The position numbers and the translations under genes were made by a program. The notes below the pieces were generated by a model. The model did no database searches, had not been told where the DNA came from, and worked only from the letters and a program-made list of their open reading frames with translations. A stretch of 29,243 nt of DNA. Source: Hyphomicrobium_A sp035517115. Its GTDB lineage: Bacteria > Pseudomonadota > Alphaproteobacteria > Rhizobiales > Hyphomicrobiaceae. How positions within the stretch are numbered: the stretch's first letter is position 1; each line of letters begins with the position of its first letter. Shown here piece after piece: positions 1 through 9,724 of the stretch. The stretch spans positions 1-29,243 of the forward strand of contig DATIZL010000109.1 in the NCBI GenBank assembly GCA_035517115.1, read 5' to 3'.

Positions 1-432
1 ATGGCTGGCAACTACGATGGCTCACTGATGGAATTGCTCCCGGAGGAAGATCCTTGTCGACTTCTCATCAATGAAGCAAAGCAATTGGGGAGAGAGAAAA
101 TTTACGTCGATACAAAGAAGGTAGAGATTGAGATCGGAGCCTATTCCACCACGGACACTTTGCTGCGGGAGTTTTGTGTAGCAGCCTTGGAACGAGCCAA
201 AGCTTTGGAGGATTCGTCAGGAGAATTTAAGCCATCATGGAAATCGCAACTTGTTTTGCGGCTTTTAGGGGATCATGCGCCTTCCAAGGATAACAAGCCG
301 CCTGGAGGCTGGACCCCTTATCAGTGTCTCCGCAGGGCGATCGACTACGTATCGGGCATGGCGGATAATTACGCTGTTTACGTCGCCAAGCAACTGCAAG
401 GCGGCGGATTTGCCGGCGGACAACGGCCCTAG
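1..432 (+). CDS. dGTPase-like HD hydrolase, C-terminal part (probably cut by the window edge)
   Basis: The 143-residue reading frame starts at base 1 and probably continues upstream, since deoxyguanosine triphosphate triphosphohydrolases are normally about 380-500 residues. What is visible resembles the C-terminal helical domain of that family: a segment around residues 32-45 (EKIYVDTKKVEIEIG) and the near-terminal motif RRAIDYVSGMADNYAV, which corresponds to the family's DYIAGMTDRYA signature. The HD metal-binding motifs would lie upstream and are not seen. Family members hydrolyse dNTPs to nucleosides and triphosphate; some limit phage replication. Base composition is lower in GC than the genes that follow, hinting at acquired DNA. 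If ATG at base 1 were the true start, the protein would be a truncated remnant. Assignment is by motif recognition only. Confidence 0.55.
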   Translation: MAGNYDGSLMELLPEEDPCRLLINEAKQLGREKIYVDTKKVEIEIGAYSTTDTLLREFCVAALERAKALEDSSGEFKPSWKSQLVLRLLGDHAPSKDNKPPGGWTPYQCLRRAIDYVSGMADNYAVYVAKQLQGGGFAGGQRP

Positions 433-612
433 GAGCAGTCGGGGAAGCGCTGCGGCTGCGGCGCGGACCGGCGGGCGCGGCGGACCCTATGAGAAGCGGT
501 TCTTCAGGTCACCCAGAGCTCCAGCTTGCGCACGCCCTCCCCGGGGCGCTCTATTGCGGGCCGAGCCTGCGGGCTGCAGCCGCGGGTTTATTCGCAACAG
601 GAGATTTCGGGC

Positions 613-1098
613 ATGCGTTCGCTCTTCCGAGCCGTCTTGGCCCTCGCGCTCGCACCCGTCATCGCGCACACACTCCGCGCCGAGGAGAAGCCGGCGGAGG
701 CCGAGATCATCGTGATCCATCCCACCGCGACGACCGAGACCAAGCAGGGGCTGCCCAACTTCGTCGGCATCTCGGGCAAGAACGCCGGGACGAAGCACAT
801 CTCCATGAACAAGGTGATCATCCCGCCGGGCAAGTCGGCCAAGGCCCACATCCACAAGGGCTACGAGTCGGTCGTCTACATCATCAAGGGGCGTGTGAAG
901 ACGCTCTACGGCGAGGGCCTGAAGAAGAGCGTGATCAACGAGGCGGGCGACTTCCTCTACATACCGGCCGACCTGCCGCACAAGCCGATCAACCTGAGCG
1001 ACACGGAGGCGGCCGAGGCGATCGTCGCCCGCACCGACCCCAACGAGCAGGAGAGCGTGGAGCAGATCGCCGAACCCGAAGGCGCGGAGAAGAAGTGA
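613..1098 (+). CDS. Secreted single-domain cupin protein
   Basis: A 161-residue protein with an N-terminal signal peptide (about residues 1-23, hydrophobic core LFRAVLALALAPVIAHT) followed by one cupin barrel. Cupin motif 1 fits G(X5)HXH(X3)E(X6)G, with H79, H81 and E85 as expected metal ligands; motif 2 contains H123 in IPADLPHKPIN. The ligands imply a bound divalent metal, but the substrate cannot be read from the sequence. The start at 613 is chosen because AGGAG at 599-603 lies 9 bases upstream and the signal peptide begins there; the frame could open at 526, but that would place non-signal residues first. The C-terminus is acidic and charged. It lies 75 bases ahead of the GatB/YqeY gene on the same strand. 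Confidence 0.8.
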   Translation: MRSLFRAVLALALAPVIAHTLRAEEKPAEAEIIVIHPTATTETKQGLPNFVGISGKNAGTKHISMNKVIIPPGKSAKAHIHKGYESVVYIIKGRVKTLYGEGLKKSVINEAGDFLYIPADLPHKPINLSDTEAAEAIVARTDPNEQESVEQIAEPEGAEKK

Positions 1099-1122
1099 GC
1101 GGGTGACGCTTGCGGCTTGCTT

Positions 1123-1138
1123 GCGCGCGGCCGCGCGC
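1123..1138. repeat. 16-base perfect GC palindrome
   Basis: A perfect palindrome made only of G and C sits between the cupin and GatB/YqeY genes. It could form a short hairpin but has no T-run after it. In such GC-rich DNA it may be chance. Confidence 0.35.
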
Positions 1139-1173
1139 CTAGATACGCGGGCCTAAGACGCCAGGAGACGATG

Positions 1174-1623
1174 ATGCGCGAGAAGATCAACGCCGACCTC
1201 AAAGAGGCGATGAAGGCGGGCGACAAGGACCGCGTCGGCACGCTGCGCCTGATCAACGCGGCGATCAAATCGGCCGACATCGACGCGCGCCCCTCGGGCA
1301 AGGACAAGATCGACGACGCCGGCATCCTCACGGTGCTGGCGAAGATGATCAAGCAGCGCCGCGATTCGATCGAGCAGTTCGTCGCCGGCGGACGCCAGGA
1401 GCTCGCCGACAAGGAGGCCGCCGAGATCAAGGTGATCGAGGCCTATCTGCCCAAGCAGATGGATGCGGCCGAGGCCAAGGCGGCGATTGCCGCCATCATC
1501 AAGGAGGTCGGCGCGGCGGGGCAGAAGGACATGGGCAAGGTCATGGCCGCGCTCAAAGCGCGCTTTGCCGGCCAGATGGATTTTGGCAAGGCCTCCGCGG
1601 CGGTCAAAGAGCTGCTGAAGTGA
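1174..1623 (+). CDS. GatB/YqeY domain-containing protein
   Basis: A 149-residue, mostly helical protein matching the YqeY family, which is related to the tail domain of the GatB amidotransferase subunit. Family hallmarks are the N-terminal REKINADLKEAMKAGDKDR, then TLRLINAAIK, and the C-terminal GQKDMGKVMAALK followed by ASAAVKELLK. The family is thought to act in tRNA-dependent amidation or tRNA binding, but its exact role is not settled. Two ATG codons lie in tandem at 1171 and 1174; AGGAG at 1163-1167 gives 6-base spacing to 1174, which is preferred. A YqeY gene just upstream of dnaG and rpoD is a usual alphaproteobacterial arrangement. Confidence 0.88.
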   Translation: MREKINADLKEAMKAGDKDRVGTLRLINAAIKSADIDARPSGKDKIDDAGILTVLAKMIKQRRDSIEQFVAGGRQELADKEAAEIKVIEAYLPKQMDAAEAKAAIAAIIKEVGAAGQKDMGKVMAALKARFAGQMDFGKASAAVKELLK

Positions 1624-1636
1624 CGCCCCCAACCAC

Positions 1637-1739
1637 CGTCATCCCCGCGAAGGCGGGAACCCAGATACTTTTCATAGCCGCCCCCGAGCTAAGTTCCTGC
1701 GCCCACGTGTACTAGGTCCCCGCCTCGGCGGGGATGACG
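1637..1739. repeat. Intergenic inverted-repeat element (about 100 bases)
   Basis: Two near-complementary arms, about 1637-1658 and 1717-1739, each form an internal hairpin (CCCCGC ... GCGGGG type) and are inverted relative to one another, starting and ending with CGTCATCCCCGC / GCGGGGATGACG. Such GTCATCCCCGCGAAGGCGGG palindromes are common interspersed intergenic repeats in alphaproteobacteria. It lies between the GatB/YqeY gene and dnaG. No coding capacity is seen in 1624-1893. Confidence 0.7.
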
Positions 1740-1893
1740 AGCTATGCGAATTTGACGCTGTTCATAGCGGGGAAGATCGCCAACGCAGCGCCCGCATCGC
1801 CGCGAATCAGTCGATAGCTGTTCAATGGATTGAACACGAGGTGGTCAGTCCGATGTGCCGTGCGTTCGACGCAATGACAGAGCGGACGCCCAG

Positions 1894-3822
1894 GTGCGCT
1901 ATCCCCCGCATTTCCTCGACGAGATCCGCGCCCGGCTGTCGGTCAGCCAGGTCGTGTCCCGCAAGGTTGCGTTGAAGCGCGCGGGCCGCGAGTTCAAGGG
2001 GCTCTCGCCGTTCAAGGTGGAGAGGACGCCCTCCTTCACCGTCAACGATGCTAAGGGCTTCTACCACTGCTTCGCCTCCGGCGAGCACGGCGACATCTTC
2101 ACCTTCCTGATGAAGACCGAGGGGCTGTCGTTTCCCGAGGCGGTGGAGCGGCTTGCCGGCGAAGCCGGCGTGCCCATGCCGAAGCTTTCCGCGCGCGATG
2201 AGGCGCGCGAGGACGAGCGGGAGCGGCTCCACCGGCTGGTGGAGGCCTCCGCGCAATTTTTTCAGCAGGCCCTGAGGAGCGGCGCTGGCGGCGAGGCGCG
2301 CCGCTATCTGGAAAAGCGCGGGCTGAAACCTGACACCATTGCTGCCTTCCGCATCGGCTATGCGCCCAACGACAAGTCCGCATTGAAGCAGCACCTCGCG
2401 AAGGCGGGCTTTTCCCTGGAGGACATGGTCGCGTCCGGCATGCTGATCGGCGGCGAGGACATCCCCGTCGCCTACGACCGTTTCCGCCACCGCGTCACCT
2501 TCCCCATTACCGATCTGCGCGACTGCGTCATCGCCTTCGGCGGCCGTGCGCTCGACCCCGAGGCGCCCGCGAAATACCTCAACTCCCCCGACACGCCGCT
2601 CTTCCACAAGGGCCACGGTCTGTTCAACGCCGCGCGGGCGCGCGGGCCCGCGCACGAGAAGGGCCGCGTCATCGCCGTCGAGGGCTACATGGACGTGATC
2701 GCGCTGCATGAGGCGGGCTTTCCCGAGACGGTCGCCCCGCTCGGCACCGCGCTGACCGAGGAGCAGGTGAAGCTGCTGTGGCGCCTCGCGGAGGAGCCGG
2801 TCTTGTGCTTCGACGGCGATGCGGCGGGCCGCAAGGCCGCCTTCCGCGCCGTGGAGACGGTGATCCCGCTCTTGAAGCCGGGCTTCAGCGTGCGCTTCGC
2901 CTTCCTCCCCGGCGGTCTCGACCCCGACGACCTCGTGCGCCAGCAGGGGCCCGAGGCCTTCGCCGCCGAGCTTGCCCGCACACGTGCCCTGTTCGACGTG
3001 CTGTGGGAGCGCGAGCAGGAGGACCAGGACCTCTCGACGCCCGAGCAGCGCGCCGCCTTCGAGACGCGCCTCAAGGCCATGGTCGCAAAGATCGGCGACG
3101 CGACCGTCAAGGCCCACTACGAGCGCGAGCTGCGCGAGACCCTGTGGACGCTCAATCGCACGGTGGTGCGCGAGATCGCCCGTGGCGAGGGGCAGCGGCG
3201 CCGCAGCGCGGCCGGCGGCCGGCGCAACAATGTTACGCCGGACTGGCGCGTGCGCGAGCGGGCCCGCCTCGGCCAAGGCGCCAAGCAGCCGTTCGCCCAG
3301 CAGCTGAAGCCCGCCTCCGCGAGCCCCGAGCTCAGCCAGCGGGCCGAGCTGATCCCGGCCCGGGAAGCCCTCATCGTGCGTACGATCTTGAGCCATCCCT
3401 GGCTCATTGAGGCCCATTGCGAGGAGATTGCCGCCCTAACCTTACTGTCGGCCCCGGCCGGGCGGCTCAGGGATGCCATTTTGTCCGTGCATGCGCTCGA
3501 AAATGTCCTTGACAGCGCCACTTTACGCACCCAATTGAACGGCATGGGCCTCGGCAGGGTTTTGGACCTTGTGGAGCGCTCGGTTACGCATAGAAGCGAT
3601 CGTTTCGCTGAGCCTGATGCCCCGCGGGCCGAGGTGGAAGTTGGCTGGCGCCACACCCTCGCGCTGCATGAGAGGCAGGTCGGCTTGCAGAAGTCGCTCG
3701 AGGCTGCCGTCCAGGCTTACCACCAGGACGGCTCCGAGGACGCGCTGGCGCGCATCTGCGAGATCCAGGGCCTGCTTGCGAGGGCAAGCCAAGTGCCCCC
3801 CTTCGCAGAGCCGGTCGAGTGA
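1894..3822 (+). CDS. dnaG: DNA primase DnaG
   Basis: A 642-residue primase that makes RNA primers at the replication fork with the DnaB helicase. The N-terminal zinc-ribbon fold (about residues 30-75) is present, but three of four CHC2 ligand positions are changed: S38, K41, C59 (kept) and S62. The catalytic TOPRIM core has E263 in EGYMDV and the acidic D307-G-D309 in DGDAAGR. The C-terminal helicase-binding region is less conserved, as usual. The GTG at 1894 is chosen because family proteins begin with MR(Y/F)xPxFLDEIRARL; an in-frame ATG at 1855 would add 13 atypical residues. The Shine-Dalgarno before 1894 is weak. rpoD follows after 194 bases, as in the classic macromolecular synthesis arrangement. 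Confidence 0.95.
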   Translation: MRYPPHFLDEIRARLSVSQVVSRKVALKRAGREFKGLSPFKVERTPSFTVNDAKGFYHCFASGEHGDIFTFLMKTEGLSFPEAVERLAGEAGVPMPKLSARDEAREDERERLHRLVEASAQFFQQALRSGAGGEARRYLEKRGLKPDTIAAFRIGYAPNDKSALKQHLAKAGFSLEDMVASGMLIGGEDIPVAYDRFRHRVTFPITDLRDCVIAFGGRALDPEAPAKYLNSPDTPLFHKGHGLFNAARARGPAHEKGRVIAVEGYMDVIALHEAGFPETVAPLGTALTEEQVKLLWRLAEEPVLCFDGDAAGRKAAFRAVETVIPLLKPGFSVRFAFLPGGLDPDDLVRQQGPEAFAAELARTRALFDVLWEREQEDQDLSTPEQRAAFETRLKAMVAKIGDATVKAHYERELRETLWTLNRTVVREIARGEGQRRRSAAGGRRNNVTPDWRVRERARLGQGAKQPFAQQLKPASASPELSQRAELIPAREALIVRTILSHPWLIEAHCEEIAALTLLSAPAGRLRDAILSVHALENVLDSATLRTQLNGMGLGRVLDLVERSVTHRSDRFAEPDAPRAEVEVGWRHTLALHERQVGLQKSLEAAVQAYHQDGSEDALARICEIQGLLARASQVPPFAEPVE

Positions 3823-4016
3823 ACTGGCGCGCAGCTTGCGTGTTGGCGGCTGGGACGGCTTTGGGGAGCCACCCGAGCAAGTCAGTTGGGGGTGCGGAAA
3901 GTGGAATGTCACAAGGCCTGAATTGAACGTGCGCAGAGGGTGTCGCCAAGGGGCCGCCTGGTCCCGAGCGCGATATGCAGCACACTTTTTGATCGCTTAG
4001 AGCAGGATTAGAGCCC

Positions 4017-6053
<2,037 letters not shown>

Positions 6054-6118
6054 TTGGGCGACATCGATCTAAACTTTTAATCCCCGCGGTGCCAGCCGCT
6101 TTCGCAGATCCCTGAACA

Positions 6119-6922
6119 ATGTCCGGTATCACGCGCGCTGCCGCGCTCTCAACGAAATTGAATATGAGGTCTGGAGTTGGCAGCCCTGTTGGGCCACGCT
6201 CCAGCACATGGCGAGTCGTGTCGCAAGGCAATGACATTTACGTATCACAAGGAAACAGCAAAAGCTCCAAACTGAGCTTCCATCAGTCTGGAATCTGCAG
6301 GGACGCCTTCAGACAGGAGTTCGGTGTCCCAATCACGATGACTGATCGCCTCATGTATAAATGGGTTCGCGGACCAGTACCTGATGCAATGAGTGGCCAC
6401 GCTTGTCTTTTGCTTCGCCTATGGATTGCCACTGACTTCCTTTCGACCGCGACTGCTATTCCAACAAAGAAGGCATTATGGCTTGATCCCGCCCCGACAG
6501 GTGGCGGCCGCGTCATTGAACTTTTGCTGTCAAAGGATGAGGAGGAGCGTCTTGTCAACGAACTGGACGGACAGCGCACGCTTATAGCCTACTACCGTCT
6601 GCCTAATGGGATCGCCGCGGTAGTTGCGACAGGCATAGTGCAGGGCTCTGACGAGGATTTTGTTGTGCCAGCTAGTCATCACCAGAAGAGAAGTTCGCTT
6701 ATTTCTGCAAGCGACCCTGACAACTCGGGACGCCCCGTGCGCTTCTTCATTGGGAACAACCCCAATGATGGTGACTGCAAGCAAATTTGGGAGTTTGGCG
6801 GCTACTACATCGACGGTCCACTGCCTGATGGGATTGCAACTTTCCGCAGAACTGCGGTTCTCGCGACGCAAGACACCCGACGATCAAGCTGCTACGCAAA
6901 TGATCGGCAGCGCATCCGCTAG
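6119..6922 (+). CDS. Hypothetical protein carried by the rpoD island
   Basis: A 267-residue soluble protein that I do not recognise as a named family. It has no signal peptide or membrane segment. It starts with a basic, Ser-rich stretch followed by a WRVVSQGNDIYVSQ segment, a region containing KLSFHQSGICRDAF, an acidic patch (LLLSKDEEERLVNELDG), and a C-terminal basic tail. ATG at 6119 gives the longest frame; ATG at 6164 is an alternative start and neither has a convincing ribosome site. Codon use is AT-richer than in neighbouring genes, matching the rest of the island. It converges with the broken gene at 6960-7627. The frame has no stop for 267 codons in modest-GC DNA, which supports it being coding. 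Confidence 0.6.
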   Translation: MSGITRAAALSTKLNMRSGVGSPVGPRSSTWRVVSQGNDIYVSQGNSKSSKLSFHQSGICRDAFRQEFGVPITMTDRLMYKWVRGPVPDAMSGHACLLLRLWIATDFLSTATAIPTKKALWLDPAPTGGGRVIELLLSKDEEERLVNELDGQRTLIAYYRLPNGIAAVVATGIVQGSDEDFVVPASHHQKRSSLISASDPDNSGRPVRFFIGNNPNDGDCKQIWEFGGYYIDGPLPDGIATFRRTAVLATQDTRRSSCYANDRQRIR

Positions 6923-6959
6923 GCAACTAAATCGCGCATCGAACAAACGGCGAGTTTAT

Positions 6960-7627
6960 CTACTTACTTTCGTCGCGTAGTCTGCGCCATGTCTGCAATA
7001 GACTTCCGTATTTGGCGATGAACATACTTTCTTCGTCGCCGACAGTCCCTATGTCACTCGGTCTGAAGTAGGTCCGCCGATGAAAGTCAACAATGCGAAA
7101 ATCCTCAACCGGGTATTCTGGAATGGCCTTTCTGAGCGCCCAGAACCCTAGTCGAGCGCCTTCATCCGGCAATCGCGGCTCCTCGCTGAAATATGGGTAA
7201 ATCACTCGATGGGAACCGTCCCATAATTTCACCGCAGCCGTATTTTCAATTTTTACAGTGGCGCTCAACTCTTCTATCTTTAGACGAGCCTTGACGCTTT
7301 CAGCAACAAACTCGAAAGGCTCGTTCCGCCATCTCATCTTTTCCGACCACATTGTAAGAAAGCAGTCTGTCAAAACTGGGTAGAGCCGAGCCCGAGATTT
7401 GTTAGCGGCTATCCGTATGCCCGACTGATCCTTTAAAGCTGAGTGACCAGCGACGTGGCTTTTTACGTCCGCCCAGAATGGCGAATAAAAATCGCCTCCT
7501 TCATCGCGACCACCGACTCTCGCCTTCGATCATTGCGGATGTCTTCACGAAGAAGACGGCGTTGTTGACGGTCCGCCGCATAAAAGACCTGAAGGAGCTT
7601 TCTTAGATTAGCCTTTTCAATCGACAT
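6960..7627 (-). pseudogene. Hypothetical island gene broken by a frameshift
   Basis: On the minus strand, ATG at 7627 opens a 54-codon frame beginning MSIEKANLRKLLQVFYAADR and ending at a stop at 7463-7465. A second frame, open from 7529 to the stop at 6960, has no ATG or GTG near its 5' end and continues with FYSPFWADVKSHVAGHSALK and later WRNEPFEFVAES. Together they read like one protein of about 222 residues, interrupted by a single-base indel in the overlap 7466-7529; the A-run at 7487-7491 is a candidate site. The product would be soluble and charged, without a domain I can name. If translated alone, the downstream part could only start at TTG 7373 or an internal ATG. A sequencing error or two separate genes remain possible. 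Confidence 0.6.
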
Positions 7628-7751
7628 CTAGCTGGCAATTGGTTTTATCGAATCGCACAACAATATCAGAACATAACGTGAACTACAACCAGTTTGATGG
7701 GCTGATCCTGCTGCCGATGCTCGCGCTACTCACCGCCTCCCGCCCGCAAGC
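7628..7751. other. Non-coding right flank of the rpoD island
   Basis: This stretch separates the broken gene from the right-hand repeat. Its composition changes from AT-richer to GC-rich near 7700. No integrase remnant, promoter or hairpin was recognised in it. Confidence 0.4.
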
Positions 7752-7775
7752 CCCGAGCCGGTCGCGCAAGCTGCG
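7752..7775 (+). repeat. att-like direct repeat, right copy (detached rpoD tail)
   Basis: Identical to 6011-6034. Bases 7753-7794 read in frame as PSRSRKLRSFLDN plus stop, the exact C-terminus of RpoD, but with GC-richer codons (CTC GAC) than the copy now joined to rpoD (TTG GAT). This is likely the original chromosomal end of the gene. Confidence 0.75.
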
Positions 7776-7790
7776 CTCATTCCTCGACAA

Positions 7791-8054
7791 CTAGCCTTTG
7801 TGGCGGTGATACTTCGGCGGTTCGGGTGCAGGCGGCGGCACCTCGCGGCGCAGCTTCTCGCGCGCCTCCGCGGTCATCACGTGCTGCACCACCTCCGAAA
7901 GCCACTCGGTGAAGTGCTCGTTGTCCTTGCTCGCCCGCAAGACGCGCAGCTCGAGCTTCTGCAGGGCCTCGATCTCGCCGCGCTTGAGCCGCGCGCCCAA
8001 GTCCCTGGCCTCCTGCCTCTCGTTCTCATTGAGCCAACTGTGCACGATGTGCAT
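7791..8054 (-). CDS. Small hypothetical protein convergent with the ancestral rpoD end
   Basis: An 87-residue, mostly helical and charged protein without membrane segments. The N-terminus reads MHIVHSWLNENERQEARDLG and the C-terminus is proline-rich then basic (PPPAPEPPKYHRHKG). I do not recognise a named family. A strong ribosome site (AAGGAG, 8 bases before ATG at 8054) and GC-rich codon use support a real native gene. Its stop codon lies on the CTAG that also ends the displaced rpoD tail, so before the island arrived it overlapped the rpoD stop tail-to-tail. Its function cannot be inferred from this sequence. Confidence 0.7.
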   Translation of the reverse strand: MHIVHSWLNENERQEARDLGARLKRGEIEALQKLELRVLRASKDNEHFTEWLSEVVQHVMTAEAREKLRREVPPPAPEPPKYHRHKG

Positions 8055-8165
8055 CGCTCGTGCTCCTTAGCCTTTTTCTCCCCATCCGCCCTACAGCCCC
8101 TGTGACTAGGCCATTATAGCGCCTCCGGGGCCTAAGTGCTTGCCGGACAACGCGGCCGTTCCCCG

Positions 8166-8194
8166 TTGTCGCCCTCCCCCGCCTTGGGCATAAT
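8166..8194 (+). promoter_or_regulatory. Candidate sigma-70 promoter for the SoxYZ-like gene
   Basis: TTGTCG at 8166-8171 and CATAAT at 8189-8194 are separated by 17 bases, 43 bases ahead of the start at 8238. A purine-rich GGGGGA ribosome site follows at about 8224-8229. Found by eye, with no experimental support. Confidence 0.45.
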
Positions 8195-8237
8195 GGCCCG
8201 CCCGCTTCAAGAGGCCGAATCTCGGGGGAAATGACCC

Positions 8238-9053
8238 ATGCGCCGCGCCTATGAAACGCTCGCCATTGTGGCCATCGGCGCGCTCGCGCTGACAGCCCCC
8301 GCCCTGCCCGCCTCCGCGGGCTCCGCCTGGGACGAGATCCGCCCCGCCGTGTTCGGCACGAAAACCCTCAATCCCGCCGGCGGCATCGTTGAGCTCTCGG
8401 CGCCCGCCCGCCCCGAGGACCAACGCGCGGTCCCCATCGCGGTCGAGGCGGCCTTTAAGGACGGGCGCACGGTGCGCGCCGTCACCCTCATCGTGGACGA
8501 GAACCCCACCCCGGTCGCTGCCGTGTTCGACATCGGCGGCAAACGCGATCACCTCAAGCTCGCGACGAAATTGCGCCTCAACGCGGCGACCGACGTGCGC
8601 GCCATCGTGGAAGCTAGCGACGGGCAGCTCTACATGGCCGACCGCTTCGTCAAGTTCGCGGGCGGCCAGGCCTCCTGCTCGGCGCCGCCGCAGGGCGACC
8701 CGCAGGAGATCGCGGCCAACATGGGCAAGATGACTTTGGAAGCCTTGGGCAAGCCCGCCGCCGCGACGCCGATTGAGCCGTCGGCGCGGCTCTCGATCAG
8801 CCACCCGAACCACACCGGCATGGTGCTCGACCAGCTGACCCTGCTCTACATCCCCTTGCGCATTGTGACCGATCTCGAGGTGATGCAGGGCGAGGAGCGC
8901 GTGCTCGCCATGAAGGGCTCGATGACGCTGTCGCAGAACCCGGTCCTCGACTTTGATTATCGCCTCAACGGCGCGGAGACGCTGCAGGTCCTCGTGCGCG
9001 ACAGCGACGGGGCCTCCTGGGAGAAGACCTTCCCCATTGGGCAGGGGAGCTGA
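8238..9053 (+). CDS. SoxYZ-like carrier protein (quinoprotein dehydrogenase-associated type)
   Basis: A 271-residue exported protein. A signal peptide occupies about residues 1-27 (IVAIGALALTAPALPASAG). The rest reads as a SoxY-like domain (about 30-150) fused to a SoxZ-like domain (about 165-271, SISHPNHTGMVLDQL ... WEKTFP). The only cysteine, C147 in GGQASCSAPP, sits where SoxY carries its swinging-arm substrate cysteine. In sulfur oxidation SoxYZ carries intermediates in the periplasm; the fused version is known beside PQQ-dependent alcohol dehydrogenases, where its role is unclear. No quinoprotein or sox genes are nearby, so the partner must lie elsewhere if there is one. It ends 3 bases before the convergent Gre-factor gene. 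Confidence 0.8.
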   Translation: MRRAYETLAIVAIGALALTAPALPASAGSAWDEIRPAVFGTKTLNPAGGIVELSAPARPEDQRAVPIAVEAAFKDGRTVRAVTLIVDENPTPVAAVFDIGGKRDHLKLATKLRLNAATDVRAIVEASDGQLYMADRFVKFAGGQASCSAPPQGDPQEIAANMGKMTLEALGKPAAATPIEPSARLSISHPNHTGMVLDQLTLLYIPLRIVTDLEVMQGEERVLAMKGSMTLSQNPVLDFDYRLNGAETLQVLVRDSDGASWEKTFPIGQGS

Positions 9054-9056
9054 TCC

Positions 9057-9518
9057 CTACTCCACCCCCAGCACCTCGATCTCGTCCTCCGCGAAGCGGA
9101 TGACGTCGCCGACCTCCTTGCCCGACAGCGCACGCGCCAACGGCGCCACGTAGGGGATCGTGCCCTTGGCCGGGTCCGCCTCATCCTCGCCGACGATGCG
9201 GAAGGTCTGCTTCCTCCCGCTCGAGCGCTCGATGGTCACGGTCGAGCCGAAGTGCACGCGGCCCTTATCCGCCGGTAGCTCGACGAGCTCGGCGCTCGCG
9301 GCCCGCGCCAGCCAATAGCGCAGATCGCGCGCGGTCGCCGCCGTGCGCTCGCGGTCGCCCTCGCCCTGCGCGGCGGCGTGCTCGGCGGAGAGGCGGCGCA
9401 CCTCGGCCTCGATCTGGGCGAGGCCTTCGCGCGTGACGAGGTTCGGGTGCTCGGAGATCAGCCGGTCGGGCAGATCCTCGATAATGTCCTCGTGCTCCTT
9501 GACGAAGGCGCGGCTCAT
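9057..9518 (-). CDS. GreA/GreB-type transcription elongation factor
   Basis: A 153-residue protein resembling the Gre-factor family, which binds the RNA polymerase secondary channel and rescues backtracked complexes by stimulating transcript cleavage. An N-terminal helical region (about 20-75) represents the coiled-coil hairpin, followed by the FKBP-like C-terminal domain (about 80-153; VHFGSTVTIERSSGRKQTF, IPYVAPLARALSGKEVGD). The start at 9518 is fixed by AGGAG 8 bases upstream; a longer frame to 9632 would add an atypical Arg/Pro-rich leader. Whether the coiled-coil tip keeps acidic residues suitable for catalysis is uncertain, so it could be a Gre-like regulator rather than a true cleavage factor. 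Confidence 0.83.
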   Translation of the reverse strand: MSRAFVKEHEDIIEDLPDRLISEHPNLVTREGLAQIEAEVRRLSAEHAAAQGEGDRERTAATARDLRYWLARAASAELVELPADKGRVHFGSTVTIERSSGRKQTFRIVGEDEADPAKGTIPYVAPLARALSGKEVGDVIRFAEDEIEVLGVE

Positions 9519-9724
9519 GCCACGGGCTCCTAGCGCAGTTGCTCTGTAAGGTTGTAGGGCCGGCGCGCGGGCGGGCCTGCCTGCCGGGCAGTATAGCGGC
9601 CGGAACCGCAATGTGGTGAGGCCGTCACGCAATTGCGAGAGGAGAAAGAACGCCGCCGCGGGCTGGCGGGTTCCGCGGGGCCTGCCGTTGCCCGCCCGCG
9701 CCCGAGCGCCTTAAACTGCGGCCG

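Noticed and set aside
7466..7529. Programmed -1 frameshifting in the island gene
   Set aside because: The T-run does not form a slippery heptamer in the correct phase and no following stem-loop or pseudoknot was recognised, so a simple indel is preferred.
7668..7794. Frame leading into the detached rpoD tail, considered as an integrase remnant
   Set aside because: The translation before the tail shows no tyrosine recombinase motif and is too short to judge.
9519..9632. Upstream extension of the Gre-factor frame
   Set aside because: AGGAG sits right before ATG at 9518, and the extension is Arg/Pro-rich without family resemblance.
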